The notes: generated by a model from the sequence alone, not told the origin. A stretch of 64,000 bases of DNA from Citrobacter farmeri (GCF_019048065.1 NZ_CP077291.1:3968001-4032000), one strand, 5' to 3'. Counted from the stretch's first letter, positions 1 through 11,297 are shown. Numbers and translations are program-made.

Positions 1-952
1 AACCGCCTGAGGTTCCGACCACGTGTGTACTGTTGTAATGCACGTTGTAAAAATTAAAGGGGACTTTAAAGCGACTCTCCGTTGGGCCTGCAAAGAAGTT
101 CAGGCAACCGTCTTCGGCCAGTATATCGTCAGCCATCTCCACGACGGCCGGCACGGCGGCATAGACAAAAACGTCATCAAACCCGGCTCCGCCGGTTAAT
201 TCACGCAGTTGCGTCGCAGGGTTAGCCATACCAGACGAATTCACATAGATGAGCTCGATTCCCTTGCTCGCCGCCCGTTCGACCGGGAGCAGCTTTTTAG
301 CCTGCTCCAGACGTGCTTCATCGATATCCACAACCACCACGCGCGACGGTTGGATCCCACCGTTAATGGCATAATCAATTGCACCAATCCCCATTGGCCC
401 GGCGCAGGCTAAAAGGGCGATATTGCCGCCGGGTTTAATTCCCATTCGATGCTCATAAACATAAGGCGTTGTATGATAATTCGCTTTATAAGCACCAATA
501 ATGCAGCACATCGGTTCCGCCAGCGACGCGGCCGCAAAATAAGAACCGTGGTACGGCAATACGCACCCCAGATTTACCGCGACTTCAGGGATAATCATAT
601 ACGTGGCATTACCACCGAAATATTCGTAGCTGTATCCTGCAGAATAACCGCTTGGCAATCCCATTGCAGGTTGTAAAACAAAACGCTGCCCTTTCTTATA
701 TTTTTCGGTCAGGTTTTTTCCGACGTCGACAATAATCCCTGCACATTCATGGCCGGTAATCACCGGGTGATTCTCCAGATCGTCAGGAACACGCTTATGT
801 TCACTGGCTAATGTCGCGGCCTTCCAGGTGGATAAGCATACACTGTCAGAAATCACGCTGACTAACAGTTCATTTTCCGTAATTTCAGGTAATTCAAACT
901 CACGGATACGGACATCCTGTTTGCCATATATTGCAGCAACTTTCGTTTTCAT
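1..952 (-). CDS. yggP: Zinc-dependent sugar-alcohol dehydrogenase YggP, partial
   Basis: The gene starts at 952 and runs off the left edge, so about 317 N-terminal residues are visible and the C-terminus is missing. It is a medium-chain alcohol dehydrogenase resembling sorbose-1-phosphate reductase (SorE). A cysteine at residue 39 and a GHEC motif at 67-70 fit the catalytic zinc site, and a Rossmann-type segment (ACAGPMGIGAIDYA) fits NAD(P) binding. It lies 23 bases after cmtA on the same strand, as in E. coli cmtB-cmtA-yggP, so it probably oxidises or reduces a sugar phosphate imported by that PTS. The substrate is not known from sequence. Confidence 0.88.
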   Translation of the reverse strand, partial: MKTKVAAIYGKQDVRIREFELPEITENELLVSVISDSVCLSTWKAATLASEHKRVPDDLENHPVITGHECAGIIVDVGKNLTEKYKKGQRFVLQPAMGLPSGYSAGYSYEYFGGNATYMIIPEVAVNLGCVLPYHGSYFAAASLAEPMCCIIGAYKANYHTTPYVYEHRMGIKPGGNIALLACAGPMGIGAIDYAINGGIQPSRVVVVDIDEARLEQAKKLLPVERAASKGIELIYVNSSGMANPATQLRELTGGAGFDDVFVYAAVPAVVEMADDILAEDGCLNFFAGPTESRFKVPFNFYNVHYNSTHVVGTSGG

Positions 953-975
953 ATTTACTCCAGGAACCAGAAATG

Positions 976-2355
976 CTAATTCGACGTTAAGTGATTAAAT
1001 AAATCGTCAAGGAGCGGATCGCCAATATAGTTTTTTATCAACACCAAGGGCTTATGACTCACTCGCTTAACGCGTCCCTCAAGACTGGCGTGAGTTACAA
1101 TAATATCGGCATCATCAGGGACATTTTCGATGGCGTAATGTTTGACATCGATAGACAACCCGGCTTTTTCCAGACGCTTACGAAACGTCGTTGCCCCCAT
1201 CGCACTGGACCCCATGCCCGCATCGCATACAAAGGCGATACGTTTGACATTGCGCCAGGAAAAATTGCCTTCCTGCTTCATCGTTTTGACGGCGGTAGCG
1301 GAATCGCTGAAGGTATCTTTGTTTTCGACTTCGCTATTTTTCTCCATTTTCAGGATGAAGGAAGTAATGACAAAGGTCACCAGCGTTCCCGCCGTGACGC
1401 CCGCAATCGTGGCAAGGAAAGCACCTTTTGGCGTTAATGCCAGGTAAGCGAAAATCGATCCCGGACTGGGCCCCGCGACCAGACCACCCCCTAGCAGATT
1501 AAAGACCCATGTTCCGCTCATTCCCCCGGCAATCATGCCGATCAGGGTCAGTGGCTTCATCAGCACATACGGGAAGTAGAGTTCGTGGATACCGCCGAGA
1601 AAATGGATAATCATGGCGCCAGGTGCAGATTTCTTCGCCATCCCTTTCCCAAAGAAAGCAAACGCCAGCAGTAAACCTAAACCGGGGCCAGGGTTTGAGG
1701 CAACCATGAAGAAGATGGATTTTCCCGTCTCCGAGGCCTGCTGCATGCCCAGCGGATAATAAACGCCCTGGTCGATCGCATTATTCAGAAAAAGGATTTT
1801 CGCAGGTTCATTAATCAATGAAAGCAGTGGCAGATAACCCGCATGTACCAGTGATTCAATACACTCTTTCACAAAGTTATTGGCAATGAGTACCGCCGGG
1901 CCAATGACTTCAAACCCCAGCAGGCACAATAACATCCCGGCGATGCCTAAAGAGAAGTTATTAATCACCATTTCAAAACCCGCGGGAATACGCTGGTCCA
2001 GCAGGCGATCGATGTATTTAATCACCAGACCACCCAGAGGCCCCATGATCATTGAGCCGAGGAACATTGGGATATCCGCGCCAATAATCACGCCGATCGT
2101 ACCGATTCCCCCCATGACCGCCCCACGCTTTCCGCCCACCAGATGTCCGCCGGTGGAACCAATCATCACGGGTAGCAAATAGGTAATCATCGGGCCGACT
2201 ATTTTGGCGAAATGCTCATTGGGCATCCACCCGGTCGGAATAAATAATGCAGTAATAAAACCCCAGGCAATAAAAGCACCGATATTAGGGATGACCATTG
2301 CAGTCAAAAATCCCCCAAAAGCCTGGACCTTTGCACGAGCAGACTTGTGTTCCAT
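976..2355 (-). CDS. cmtA: PTS mannitol-type permease, EIICB component CmtA
   Basis: 459 residues. The N-terminal two thirds are a polytopic EIIC membrane domain (glycine-rich hydrophobic segments, with GGIHELYFPYVL near the sugar-binding region). The C-terminal EIIB domain carries the phosphorylated cysteine at about residue 377 in CDAGMGSSAMG. No EIIA domain is fused, unlike MtlA; the partner EIIA is the next gene upstream, cmtB, 27 bases away. CmtA of E. coli is 462 residues, so this copy is full length. In E. coli the system is annotated as a cryptic mannitol PTS; the true substrate here is uncertain. Confidence 0.93.
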   Translation of the reverse strand: MEHKSARAKVQAFGGFLTAMVIPNIGAFIAWGFITALFIPTGWMPNEHFAKIVGPMITYLLPVMIGSTGGHLVGGKRGAVMGGIGTIGVIIGADIPMFLGSMIMGPLGGLVIKYIDRLLDQRIPAGFEMVINNFSLGIAGMLLCLLGFEVIGPAVLIANNFVKECIESLVHAGYLPLLSLINEPAKILFLNNAIDQGVYYPLGMQQASETGKSIFFMVASNPGPGLGLLLAFAFFGKGMAKKSAPGAMIIHFLGGIHELYFPYVLMKPLTLIGMIAGGMSGTWVFNLLGGGLVAGPSPGSIFAYLALTPKGAFLATIAGVTAGTLVTFVITSFILKMEKNSEVENKDTFSDSATAVKTMKQEGNFSWRNVKRIAFVCDAGMGSSAMGATTFRKRLEKAGLSIDVKHYAIENVPDDADIIVTHASLEGRVKRVSHKPLVLIKNYIGDPLLDDLFNHLTSN

Positions 2356-2382
2356 GATAATATCCTGTCGAGGAGAAAATGA

Positions 2383-2826
2383 TTATGCGCGGGCGATAAT
2401 ATCCGCCAGCTGTTTTTCTGATTTAGCAGCAAGTAATGCTGCCAGGTTTTCCTCTTCACATAATAGTTCGCTTAAAGCCTGGATAGCGCCGATATGTGAA
2501 TCGGCATTCGCCGCTGATAACCCAATAAGTAATTTTACGGGTTCATCATCGTCGGCAAACTGCACTTCCTGTTTAAGTAGGGTTAATGACATACCTGTTT
2601 TTAACGCACCACATTCCGGGCGAGCATGAGGCATAGCCACACCAGGAGCCAGAATATAATAAGGACCATTGTTGATCGTCGAATCTTTTATAGCCTGGAT
2701 ATAATTGGCATTCACATAATTATTTAACAGCAATGATGACATGGAAAAATCAATGGCTTCCTGCCAGTTCTTTGCCATCGTTTTTATTGAAATAGAGGCT
2801 TCAGGAAAATAGTCAATCAACCGCAT
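2383..2826 (-). CDS. cmtB: PTS mannitol-type EIIA component CmtB
   Basis: 147-residue cytoplasmic EIIA of the mannitol/fructose family. It takes phosphate from HPr and passes it to the EIIB domain of CmtA. The phospho-accepting histidine is at residue 67 in the motif GVAMPHARPE. It is the first gene of the cmtB-cmtA-yggP transcription unit; upstream lies an AT-rich gap to tktA that must hold the promoter. Length equals the E. coli protein. Confidence 0.92.
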   Translation of the reverse strand: MRLIDYFPEASISIKTMAKNWQEAIDFSMSSLLLNNYVNANYIQAIKDSTINNGPYYILAPGVAMPHARPECGALKTGMSLTLLKQEVQFADDDEPVKLLIGLSAANADSHIGAIQALSELLCEEENLAALLAAKSEKQLADIIARA

Positions 2827-3144
2827 AAATTATCCTTATTTTATTTTTAGGGTACAACTTATCGCTAAAAACAAAATACGCGCGCGGCAAAATGAAATCA
2901 ATCGAGGGAAAAACAGAGCCAGGTAAAAGGGGTAATAATACAATTCATTAAAAAACAGTGAGTTGCATTTAAAATAAAAAATAGCAAGAGTAATTATGTG
3001 ATAGACATTGCAAATATGAAAACCCACTAAATATCAACTTTGTGAACCACATCAACAATAAGCGATTGCCTAATCAAAAATAATTACCTTTCCAGATGAT
3101 AACGGGTCGCCGAAGCGACCCGTTAAAGACTGTTGTAAGGATGA
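2827..3144. other. Intergenic region cmtB-tktA
   Basis: 318 bases between two genes on the minus strand. The part next to cmtB is AT-rich and presumably carries the cmt promoter; the part next to tktA carries its terminator hairpin. A 63-codon open frame at 2836-3027 has no recognisable features and is not called as a gene. Confidence 0.6.
3101..3124 (-). terminator. tktA terminator hairpin with UUCG loop
   Basis: A perfect stem (AACGGGTCG pairing with CGACCCGTT) lies 20 bases beyond the tktA stop. Read on the minus strand the loop is C-UUCG-G, an exceptionally stable tetraloop. No long T-run follows, so termination may be partial or the hairpin may mainly protect the 3' end. Confidence 0.7.
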
Positions 3145-5136
3145 TTACAGCAGCGCTTTTGCTTTCGCGACAACGTTGTCGACGGTGAAGCCAAACTCTT
3201 CGAACAGCAGCTCTGCCGGAGCAGATTCACCGAAGGTGGTCATGCCAACGATCGCGCCATTCAGGCCCACGTATTTGAACCAGTAGTCAGCGATTCCGGC
3301 TTCCACTGCCACACGAGCGGTAACCGCTTTCGGCAGCACGGATTCACGGTACGCGGCATCCTGTTTGTCGAACGCGTCGGTAGACGGCATGGAAACCACG
3401 CGCGCTTTTACGCCTTCTGCGGTCAGTTTGTCCCATGCAGCCACCGCCAGTTCAACTTCAGAACCGGTCGCGATGAAGATAAGCTCAGGCTGGCCTGCGC
3501 AATCTTTCAGTACGTAGCCACCGCGAGCGATGTTTGCCAGTTGCTCCGCAGTACGCTCCTGCTGTGCCAGGTTCTGACGGGAGAGGATCAGCGCGGTCGG
3601 ACCGTCCTGACGCTCAACGCCGTACTTCCACGCCACCGCAGATTCCACCTGGTCACACGGACGCCATGTGGACATATTCGGAGTCACACGCAGAGAAGCC
3701 ACCTGCTCAACCGGCTGGTGAGTCGGGCCATCTTCGCCCAGACCGATAGAGTCGTGGGTGTAGACCATCACCTGACGCTGTTTCATCAGCGCAGCCATAC
3801 GCACCGCATTACGGGCATATTCCACGAACATCAGGAAGGTAGAGGTGTACGGCAGGAAACCGCCGTGCAGGGAGATACCATTGGCAATCGCGGTCATACC
3901 GAATTCACGAACACCGTAATGGATATAGTTACCGGCGGTATCTTCGTTAATGGCTTTCGAACCAGACCACAGGGTCAGGTTAGACGGCGCCAGGTCGGCG
4001 GAGCCGCCGAGGAACTCAGGCAACAGCGGGCCGAAGGCTTCGATTGCATTCTGAGACGCTTTACGGCTGGCAATTTTCGCCGGGTTGGCCTGGAGTTTAG
4101 CAATGAATTCTTTCGCTTTCGCATCGAAGTCAGACGGCATTTCGCCTTTCATACGACGAGTGAATTCAGCGGCTTCCTGCGGGAACGCTTTCGCGTAAGC
4201 GGCGAATTTTTCATTCCATGCAGATTCTTTTGCCTGGCCTGCTTCTTTCGCATCCCACTGAGCATAGATTTCAGACGGGATTTCGAACGGCGCGTATTTC
4301 CAGCCCAGTTGTTCGCGGGTCAGCGCGATTTCGGCATCACCCAGCGGCGCACCGTGAGAGTCATGAGTACCGGCTTTGTTCGGGGAACCGAAACCGATGA
4401 TCGTTTTGCACATCAGCAGGGACGGCTTATCGGTTACGGCGCGAGCTTCTTCAACTGCGCGTTTGATAGCATCAGCATCATGACCGTCAACGCCGCGCAC
4501 AACGTGCCAGCCGTAGGCTTCGAAACGTTTAGCGGTATCGTCGGTGAACCAGCCTTCAACGTGACCATCGATAGAGATGCCATTGTCATCGTAGAATGCA
4601 ACCAGTTTACCCAGCTTCAGCGTACCGGCCAGAGAGCATACCTCATGAGAGATACCTTCCATCATGCAGCCGTCGCCCATGAACGCATAGGTGTAATGGT
4701 CAACGATGTCATGACCCGGACGGTTGAACTGTGCCGCCAGTGTTTTTTCAGCGATAGCCATACCGACCGCGTTCGCAATCCCCTGACCCAGCGGACCAGT
4801 GGTGGTTTCAACACCCGCGGTATAACCCACTTCCGGGTGACCCGGGGTTTTGGAATGCAGCTGACGGAAGTTCTGCAGCTCAGACATCGGCAGATCGTAA
4901 CCGGTGAGGTGCAGCAGACTGTAAATCAACATGGAGCCGTGACCGTTAGACAGCACAAAACGGTCACGATCGGCCCAGGACGGGTTGCCTGGATTGTGGT
5001 TCAGGAAATCACGCCACAGGACTTCGGCAATGTCAGCCATACCCATCGGGGCACCCGGGTGACCGGATTTGGCTTTCTGTACTGCGTCCATGCTCAGCGC
5101 ACGAATAGCATTGGCAAGCTCTTTACGTGAGGACAT
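3145..5136 (-). CDS. tktA: Transketolase 1
   Basis: 663 residues, the E. coli TktA length, when started at [10 protein letters not shown] (5136); a 10-codon in-frame extension upstream is ignored. It is a thiamine-diphosphate enzyme that moves two-carbon ketol units between sugar phosphates in the non-oxidative pentose phosphate pathway. Visible marks are the [10 protein letters not shown] segment, the ThDP-binding MGDGCMMEG loop and the C-terminal pyrimidine-domain residues around [16 protein letters not shown]. It is monocistronic, with its own terminator. Confidence 0.97.
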   Translation of the reverse strand: MSSRKELANAIRALSMDAVQKAKSGHPGAPMGMADIAEVLWRDFLNHNPGNPSWADRDRFVLSNGHGSMLIYSLLHLTGYDLPMSELQNFRQLHSKTPGHPEVGYTAGVETTTGPLGQGIANAVGMAIAEKTLAAQFNRPGHDIVDHYTYAFMGDGCMMEGISHEVCSLAGTLKLGKLVAFYDDNGISIDGHVEGWFTDDTAKRFEAYGWHVVRGVDGHDADAIKRAVEEARAVTDKPSLLMCKTIIGFGSPNKAGTHDSHGAPLGDAEIALTREQLGWKYAPFEIPSEIYAQWDAKEAGQAKESAWNEKFAAYAKAFPQEAAEFTRRMKGEMPSDFDAKAKEFIAKLQANPAKIASRKASQNAIEAFGPLLPEFLGGSADLAPSNLTLWSGSKAINEDTAGNYIHYGVREFGMTAIANGISLHGGFLPYTSTFLMFVEYARNAVRMAALMKQRQVMVYTHDSIGLGEDGPTHQPVEQVASLRVTPNMSTWRPCDQVESAVAWKYGVERQDGPTALILSRQNLAQQERTAEQLANIARGGYVLKDCAGQPELIFIATGSEVELAVAAWDKLTAEGVKARVVSMPSTDAFDKQDAAYRESVLPKAVTARVAVEAGIADYWFKYVGLNGAIVGMTTFGESAPAELLFEEFGFTVDNVVAKAKALL

Positions 5137-5414
5137 TTTGACTCCAGATCGGATGATGAAGGCCATACCCGCAACGACTTGACGACAGCGCGTTTTGGGC
5201 TACGCCGGAAAAAAGTGCGAACAATGTAACCCAAGCCGCCGGTCATGTACATGGAGCATCCTTTTGCCGCTTCAGAAATCTCTGGATCACACTCGCATGT
5301 TGCGCAATCTGCTCGCCCGCTTGTTGTTCTTTTCTTTATACTTAGCGTCAGCGCTGATTCATCTGCAAATGGCGCACTTTTTGAACAATCCTCATTTCGT
5401 GTGGAAGAAAAAAC

Positions 5415-6173
5415 ATGAAGATTCGCGCGTTACTGCTTGCTATGGGTATGGCGACGGTGCTGACCGGTTGCCAGAATATGAACTCCAATGGACTGCTCTC
5501 CTCGGGTGCCGAGGCTTTTCAGGCCTACAGCCTCAGCGACGCGCAGGTCATCGCATTAAGCAATCAGGCCTGTACGGAAATGGATGGTAAAGCAACCATC
5601 GCGCCTGCCAGCAGCGAGTACGCGAAGCGCCTGAGTAAAATCGCCGCGGCGCTCGGCGATAACATCAACGGACAAGCGGTAAACTATAAGGTCTACATGG
5701 CGAAAGACGTGAACGCCTTCGCGATGGCGAACGGCTGTATTCGCGTATATAGCGGCCTGATGGACATGATGACGGATAACGAAGTCGAAGCGGTGATTGG
5801 CCATGAAATGGGCCACGTTGCGCTCGGACACGTGAAGAAAGGTATGCAGGTAGCGCTGGGTACCAACGCCGTTCGCGCCGCTGCGGCCTCTGCAGGCGGG
5901 ATTGTCGGCAGCCTGTCGCAGTCACAGCTCGGCGATCTGGGGGAAAAACTGGTGAACTCGCAGTTCTCCCAGCGGCAGGAATCAGAAGCAGACGACTACT
6001 CGTACGATCTGTTGCGCAAGCGCGGCATCAACCCGGCGGGTCTTGCCACCAGCTTCGAAAAACTGGCGAAACTGGAAGAGGGTCGTCAGAGTTCCATGTT
6101 TGACGATCACCCGGCCTCCGCAGAACGTGCGCAACATATTCGCGATCGCATGAAAGCGGACGGGATTAAGTAA
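5415..6173 (+). CDS. loiP: Outer-membrane zinc metalloprotease LoiP
   Basis: 252-residue M48-family lipoprotein protease (YggG). The N-terminus is a lipoprotein signal ending in the lipobox LTGC, with the acylated cysteine at residue 19. The zinc site is HEMGH at 130-134 and the third ligand lies in ESEAD at 189-193. In E. coli LoiP is induced at low osmolarity, cleaves Phe-Phe bonds and depends on BepA. It is divergent from tktA across a 278-base gap that must hold both promoters. Confidence 0.95.
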   Translation: MKIRALLLAMGMATVLTGCQNMNSNGLLSSGAEAFQAYSLSDAQVIALSNQACTEMDGKATIAPASSEYAKRLSKIAAALGDNINGQAVNYKVYMAKDVNAFAMANGCIRVYSGLMDMMTDNEVEAVIGHEMGHVALGHVKKGMQVALGTNAVRAAAASAGGIVGSLSQSQLGDLGEKLVNSQFSQRQESEADDYSYDLLRKRGINPAGLATSFEKLAKLEEGRQSSMFDDHPASAERAQHIRDRMKADGIK

Positions 6174-6182
6174 CCATTGAGC

Positions 6183-6287
6183 AGTGCCGGATGGCGGCGT
6201 AAACGCCTTATCCGGCCTACAGAACAACAAATTCAGTGTGCTAGGCCGGATAAGATGCGTTAGCATCGCCATCCGGCACTTAGCCCG
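6183..6287. repeat. REP/BIME palindromic repeat pair
   Basis: Two inverted REP-type units (GCCGGATGGCG...CGCCTTATCCGGCCTAC, then CTAGGCCGGATAAG...CATCCGGCA) fill the gap between the convergent genes loiP and speB. This is the usual enterobacterial position and form for such elements, which can act as transcript-end stabilisers and gyrase/IHF sites. Confidence 0.85.
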
Positions 6288-7208
6288 TTACTCGCCTTTC
6301 TTCGCCGCCTGGATGTACAGCATCTCCAGCGCCAGCGTTGCCGCCGCCAGGGCGGTGATTTCGGACTGATCGTAAGCCGGCGCCACTTCCACCACGTCCA
6401 TCCCTACGATGTTCAGATCTTTCAGACCGCGTACCAGTTTGATAGCACGATCGGAGGTCAGGCCGCCAATCACCGGCGTACCGGTCCCCGGCGCGAAAGC
6501 CGGATCCAGGCAGTCGATATCAAAGGTCAGATAGACCGGCAGGTCACCGACAATCTGCTTCACCTGAGCGATGATGTCATCAACGCCGCGATCGTTCACC
6601 TGACAGGCATCCAGCACGGTAAAGCCGTTGTCCTTATCAAATTCCGTACGAATACCGATCTGCACAGAGTGATTCGGGTCGATAAGACCTTCGTTCGGCG
6701 CGGTATAGAACATAGTGCCATGGTCAAACTCACAGCCGTTCGCATAGGTATCGGTATGGGCATCAAAATGTACCAGCGCCATTTTGCCAAAGTGTTTTGC
6801 GTGCGCGCGCAGCAGCGGCAGCGTCACAAAGTGGTCACCGCCAAAAGAGAGCATACGTTTACCGGCTGCCAGCAATTTCTCTGCGTGCGCCTGCAGTCTT
6901 TCGCTCATTTCACGCGCGTCGCCAAAGGCGTAAACCAGATCGCCGCAGTCCACAACGTTCAGACGCTCACGCATATCGAAGTTCCACGGGAAGCGGTTGT
7001 GTTCCCAGGCCAGATTCGTTGACACCTGACGGATTGCCGCCGGACCGTGACGTCCACCCGCGCGACCGGACGTCGCCATGTCAAACGGCACGCCAGTGAT
7101 CACCCAGTCCGCATCGCTGTCATACGGCTGGAAATTCAGCGGCAGACGCAGGAAACCAAAGGCGTTAGAAACCAGGGAGTTATCGTACTGATGACCTAAG
7201 GTGCTCAT
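6288..7208 (-). CDS. speB: Agmatinase (agmatine ureohydrolase)
   Basis: 306 residues, identical in length to E. coli SpeB. It hydrolyses agmatine to putrescine and urea, the second step after SpeA. Binuclear manganese site motifs of the arginase family are present: [17 protein letters not shown] and [18 protein letters not shown]. It lies downstream of speA on the same strand; a hairpin between them allows partial uncoupling, and speB may also have its own promoter in the gap. Confidence 0.97.
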   Translation of the reverse strand: MSTLGHQYDNSLVSNAFGFLRLPLNFQPYDSDADWVITGVPFDMATSGRAGGRHGPAAIRQVSTNLAWEHNRFPWNFDMRERLNVVDCGDLVYAFGDAREMSERLQAHAEKLLAAGKRMLSFGGDHFVTLPLLRAHAKHFGKMALVHFDAHTDTYANGCEFDHGTMFYTAPNEGLIDPNHSVQIGIRTEFDKDNGFTVLDACQVNDRGVDDIIAQVKQIVGDLPVYLTFDIDCLDPAFAPGTGTPVIGGLTSDRAIKLVRGLKDLNIVGMDVVEVAPAYDQSEITALAAATLALEMLYIQAAKKGE

Positions 7209-7238
7209 GGCAAAAACCTCATATTCGTCGATATAAAA

Positions 7239-7277
7239 AAACCCTCCCGCGTCGTTAGGCCCGACGAGAAAGGGTTT
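7239..7277 (-). terminator. speA-speB intergenic terminator
   Basis: Outer arms AAACCCT and AGGGTTT plus an inner pair (CGTCG/CGACG) form a hairpin that on the minus strand ends in a run of seven T. It sits between the speA stop and the speB start. Confidence 0.75.
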
Positions 7278-7351
7278 GATTCGTAAACACAGTAATTCGC
7301 TAAATTATCGCTGCTTAATTGCCCAGGTTCAAGTCACCCGGGCATCAGCCA

Positions 7352-9328
7352 TTATTCGTCTTCGAGATACGTGTAGCCGTACAGACCCGCCTCGAACTCT
7401 TCGAGGAACTGCTGCTGCAGCGCGTCATCCAGATCGGTTTGTTTCACCTGATCGCGGAAATGCGTCAGCAACGTTTTCGGATCCAACTGTACGTATTGCA
7501 GCATGTCCGCCACGGTGTCCCCTTCATCCGACAGCTCAACTTCCACGCTGCCGTCCGGGAAGACAAACACGTCAACCGCTTCGGTGTCACCGAACAGGTT
7601 GTGCATATTGCCGAGGATCTCCTGATACGCACCGACCATGAAGAAACCGAGCATCGGCGGGTTATCCGGATCGTACTCCGGCATCGGCATGGTTGTCGCA
7701 ATGCCGTCGCCGTCGATGTAGTGATCGATAGCACCGTCAGAATCACAGGTGATGTCCAGCAGCACCGCACGGCGTTCCGGCACCTGATCCAGTCCTTCCA
7801 GCGGCAAGACCGGGAACAGCTGATCGATACCCCACGCATCCGGCATCGACTGGAACAGCGAGAAGTTGACGTACATTTTGTCCGCCATACGCTCCTGCAG
7901 TTCGTCGATGATCGGACGGTGCGCGCGGTTTTGCGGATCAAGCTGTTTCTGCACTTCGTGACACATGCTTAAGTAAAGCTGTTCCGCCCACGCACGTTCC
8001 TGCAGGCTGAAGGTGCCAGAAGAATAACCGATGTGAATATCGTGCAGATCCATCTGGCTGTCGTGCAGCCATTCGCGCAGCGAGCGACGGGTGCCCGGCT
8101 CGTGCATCTCCTGCCAGGTTTCCCACATGCTTTGCAGCGCGCGCGGCGCGTCGTCAGCCGGGGCGACAGGCACGGTATATTCGTTACGCTCAACGCCGAT
8201 GATGTTGGACACCAGCACCGTGTGGTGCGCGGTAACCGCACGACCAGACTCGGTGATCACCGTTGGATGCGGCAGGTTATTTTCCTCACAGGCATCACCA
8301 ATCGCCCAGATGATGTTGTTGGCGTACTCATTCAGGCCGTAGTTCACCGAGCAGTCAGACTGCGAGCGAGTACCTTCGTAGTCCACGCCCAGACCACCGC
8401 CCACGTCGAAGCACTGGATGTTAACGCCCAGCTTATGGAGCTCAACATAGAAACGGGCGGACTCACGTACGCCGGTGGCGATGTCGCGAATATTCGCCAT
8501 CTGCGAACCGAGGTGGAAATGCAACAGTTGCAGGCTATCGAGACGCCCGGCTTCACGCAGGGTTTCCACCAGTTGCAGGACCTGCGTTGCCGCGAGACCG
8601 AATTTGGATTTTTCGCCACCGGAGGACTGCCATTTACCGGACCCCTGCGATGCCAGACGCGCACGCACGCCCAGACGCGGAATGACGTTCAGACGTTCGG
8701 CTTCATCCAGCACAATCGCGATTTCAGACATCTTCTCGATGACCAGATAGACCTTGTGGCCCATCTTCTCACCGATCAACGCCAGACGAATGTATTCACG
8801 GTCTTTATAGCCGTTACACACGATCACGGAACGGGTCATCCCGGCATGCGCCAGAACCGCCATCAGTTCCGCTTTAGAGCCGGCTTCCAGCCCCAGCGGT
8901 TCGCCAGAGTGGATTAGGGATTCGATCACACGGCGATGCTGGTTAACCTTGATCGGGTAGACCAGGAAGTAGTCACCGTTGTAGCCGTACGACTCGCGCG
9001 CGCGTTTGAACGCGGCGTTAATAGAGCGCAGTCGGTGTTGCAGGATCTGCGGGAAGCAGAACAGCGCAGGCAGGCGTTGCCCCTGCGCTTCACGCGCTTT
9101 CACCAGCTTAGCGAGATCGACGCGCGCTTCCGGTACGTCCGGGTCCGGGCACACGCTAATGTGACCCAACTCATTGACGTCGTAGTAGTTATTGCCCCAC
9201 CAGGCAATATTGTAAGTACGCAGCATCTTGCTGGCTTCCTGGGAGCTCATTGCAACCTCCTGCATGGAGCGTAGTACACCCTGTTCGCCTGCTGACGAAG
9301 GCGAACCCAAAGACATGTCGTCAGACAT
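7352..9328 (-). CDS. speA: Biosynthetic arginine decarboxylase
   Basis: 658 residues when started at MSDDMSLG (9328), the E. coli length. It is a fold-III PLP decarboxylase converting arginine to agmatine. The PLP lysine is at 127 in [20 protein letters not shown] and [14 protein letters not shown] are further cofactor-pocket motifs. It begins 8 bases after the small gene yqgB, so the two are probably co-transcribed, and feeds agmatine to SpeB downstream. Confidence 0.97.
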   Translation of the reverse strand: MSDDMSLGSPSSAGEQGVLRSMQEVAMSSQEASKMLRTYNIAWWGNNYYDVNELGHISVCPDPDVPEARVDLAKLVKAREAQGQRLPALFCFPQILQHRLRSINAAFKRARESYGYNGDYFLVYPIKVNQHRRVIESLIHSGEPLGLEAGSKAELMAVLAHAGMTRSVIVCNGYKDREYIRLALIGEKMGHKVYLVIEKMSEIAIVLDEAERLNVIPRLGVRARLASQGSGKWQSSGGEKSKFGLAATQVLQLVETLREAGRLDSLQLLHFHLGSQMANIRDIATGVRESARFYVELHKLGVNIQCFDVGGGLGVDYEGTRSQSDCSVNYGLNEYANNIIWAIGDACEENNLPHPTVITESGRAVTAHHTVLVSNIIGVERNEYTVPVAPADDAPRALQSMWETWQEMHEPGTRRSLREWLHDSQMDLHDIHIGYSSGTFSLQERAWAEQLYLSMCHEVQKQLDPQNRAHRPIIDELQERMADKMYVNFSLFQSMPDAWGIDQLFPVLPLEGLDQVPERRAVLLDITCDSDGAIDHYIDGDGIATTMPMPEYDPDNPPMLGFFMVGAYQEILGNMHNLFGDTEAVDVFVFPDGSVEVELSDEGDTVADMLQYVQLDPKTLLTHFRDQVKQTDLDDALQQQFLEEFEAGLYGYTYLEDE

Positions 9329-9336
9329 AGCGAACC

Positions 9337-9468
9337 TCAAATTTTAGTAACAAGTGTAAAACAGTTGACTACTATCGCAATCCGAAGAGGCGATAACAAC
9401 CCATAAACAGTCGGATTTTCCAGCAGAAAGTGCTGGTACTCCGCCTGCGCGACCGGTTTCTTTTTCAT
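9337..9468 (-). CDS. yqgB: Small conserved protein YqgB
   Basis: A 43-codon gene that a simple length cut-off would miss. It starts ATG at 9468 with MKKKPVAQ and ends at a stop only 8 bases before speA. The protein has a basic N-terminus and a hydrophobic C-terminal stretch ([13 protein letters not shown]). Position, length and start match E. coli YqgB, whose function is poorly known. Its tight coupling to speA suggests a leader-like or co-regulated role in polyamine synthesis; that is inference. Confidence 0.85.
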   Translation of the reverse strand: MKKKPVAQAEYQHFLLENPTVYGLLSPLRIAIVVNCFTLVTKI

Positions 9469-10122
9469 ATCATTGTAAAACACGTAACCGAACTTACGTA
9501 TGACGGTTCGGCGAAACCACGAGAAAACTCTTGTTTGTACAAGAGCGCCCTTGTTCAGTCCTTAGTGCCTGTTACCGGCTCTGGAGTCCTGAGAAGCGCC
9601 GAGATGGGTATAACATCGGCAGGTATGCAAAGCAGAGATGCAGATTGCAGGAGACATGCGCACACCAGAACGGTGCGACAGATTCAGCAGAAAACAACGG
9701 TTCATTATCTCTTATCACCTCCATGGTCGCTCCATCAGGAACGAACCCACAAGCCAAAGCTAACGTTTTAACCCGGCTGGAAGTGGCGACACGAAGAAAA
9801 CGTCGTGTGCTTTTTGTTAGAGCCGCGCGCCGCGTTTTATACCGGGATGAACGCCAAAAAGCAAAACATAAATGCGCACATTGCCAGCAGTATCTGTAAA
9901 AATTTCCACCAGGGTTTTCAACACAGTGAGACCTGATTCAAAAAATAGTGGAAATCAGGTGAAGAAGTGACCTAAAATAGCCATCCAGATGTTAATCCAT
10001 CCATACTGATTAACACTCAGACTGCCAGTGTCACTAACCTGCAGGCCTTGGTAGAATCTTCTGCTTTGGCTTTTCCGCACAACAGTTTGAGCTAACCAAA
10101 TTCTCCTTAGGTGAAACAAAAA
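9469..10122. other. Intergenic region yqgB-metK
   Basis: 654 bases between divergent genes. It must hold the yqgB-speA and metK promoters. Upstream of metK a tract beginning AGATGTTAATCCATCC (about 9988) could be a run of weak Met boxes for the MetJ repressor, but matches to AGACGTCT are poor. Plus-strand open frames at 9430-9771 and 9531-9899 overlap each other and look like chance frames; E. coli yqgD is annotated in this interval, but I cannot support a homologue. Confidence 0.5.
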
Positions 10123-11277
10123 ATGGCAAAACACCTTTTTACGTCCGAGTCCGTATCAGAAGGGCATCCTGACAAAATCGCTGACCAAATCTCTGATGCC
10201 GTGCTGGATGCTATCCTGGAACAGGATCCGAAAGCCCGCGTCGCGTGTGAAACCTACGTAAAAACCGGCATGGTTTTAGTTGGCGGTGAAATCACCACCA
10301 GCGCATGGGTCGATATCGAAGAGATCACGCGTAACACCGTGCGCGAAATTGGCTATGTGCATTCCGACATGGGCTTTGATGCCAACTCGTGTGCCGTCCT
10401 GAGCGCCATTGGTAAACAGTCTCCGGATATCAACCAGGGCGTTGACCGTGCCGATCCGCTGGAACAGGGCGCTGGCGATCAGGGCCTGATGTTTGGCTAT
10501 GCCACCAACGAAACCGACGTGCTGATGCCCGCGCCGATCACCTACGCACACCGTCTGGTGCAGCGTCAGGCCGAAGTGCGTAAAAACGGCACTCTGCCGT
10601 GGCTGCGCCCGGATGCGAAAAGCCAGGTGACCTTCCAGTACGACGATGGCAAAATTGTCGGCATTGATGCAGTAGTGCTCTCCACCCAGCATGCGGAAAA
10701 TATCGATCAGGCGACGCTGAAAGAAGCGGTGATGGAAGAGATCATCAAGCCGGTTCTGCCGACCGAATGGTTGAACTCTGCCACCAAATTCTTCATCAAC
10801 CCGACCGGTCGTTTTGTTATCGGCGGCCCAATGGGCGACTGTGGTCTGACTGGTCGTAAGATCATCGTTGATACCTACGGCGGCATGGCGCGTCACGGTG
10901 GCGGCGCATTCTCCGGTAAAGATCCATCGAAAGTGGACCGTTCTGCGGCTTACGCGGGGCGTTATGTCGCGAAAAACATCGTTGCTGCGGGTCTGGCTGA
11001 CCGTTGCGAAATTCAGGTTTCCTACGCCATCGGCGTGGCTGAGCCCACGTCCATCATGGTGGAAACTTTCGGTACCGAGAAAGTGCCTGCAGAGCAACTG
11101 ACGTTGCTGGTTCGCGAATTCTTCGACCTGCGCCCATACGGTCTGATTCAAATGCTGGATCTGCTGCATCCGATCTACAAAGAGACCGCAGCGTACGGTC
11201 ACTTTGGTCGCGAACATTTCCCGTGGGAAAAAACCGACAAAGCGCAGGTACTGCGCGAGGCTGCCGGTCTGAAATAA
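10123..11277 (+). CDS. metK: S-adenosylmethionine synthetase
   Basis: 384 residues from [10 protein letters not shown] (10123), the E. coli length; an in-frame GTG four codons earlier is unlikely to be used. The enzyme makes SAM from methionine and ATP. Family motifs present are [11 protein letters not shown], the [11 protein letters not shown] loop and the phosphate-binding [19 protein letters not shown] links this gene to the spe genes (spermidine synthesis) and to the accessory methylthioribose-type kinase cluster elsewhere in the window, since both pathways handle SAM by-products. Confidence 0.98.
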   Translation: MAKHLFTSESVSEGHPDKIADQISDAVLDAILEQDPKARVACETYVKTGMVLVGGEITTSAWVDIEEITRNTVREIGYVHSDMGFDANSCAVLSAIGKQSPDINQGVDRADPLEQGAGDQGLMFGYATNETDVLMPAPITYAHRLVQRQAEVRKNGTLPWLRPDAKSQVTFQYDDGKIVGIDAVVLSTQHAENIDQATLKEAVMEEIIKPVLPTEWLNSATKFFINPTGRFVIGGPMGDCGLTGRKIIVDTYGGMARHGGGAFSGKDPSKVDRSAAYAGRYVAKNIVAAGLADRCEIQVSYAIGVAEPTSIMVETFGTEKVPAEQLTLLVREFFDLRPYGLIQMLDLLHPIYKETAAYGHFGREHFPWEKTDKAQVLREAAGLK

Positions 11278-11297
11278 GCGACTGATAGCGGTATTCG

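Noticed and set aside
3541..5130. 529-codon open frame on the plus strand opposite tktA
   Set aside because: Shadow of the strongly biased codons of tktA; no ribosome-binding site or recognisable domain.
9430..9899. Overlapping plus-strand frames of 113 and 122 codons upstream of metK
   Set aside because: They overlap in different frames, overlap the start of yqgB on the other strand in part, and show no recognisable features.
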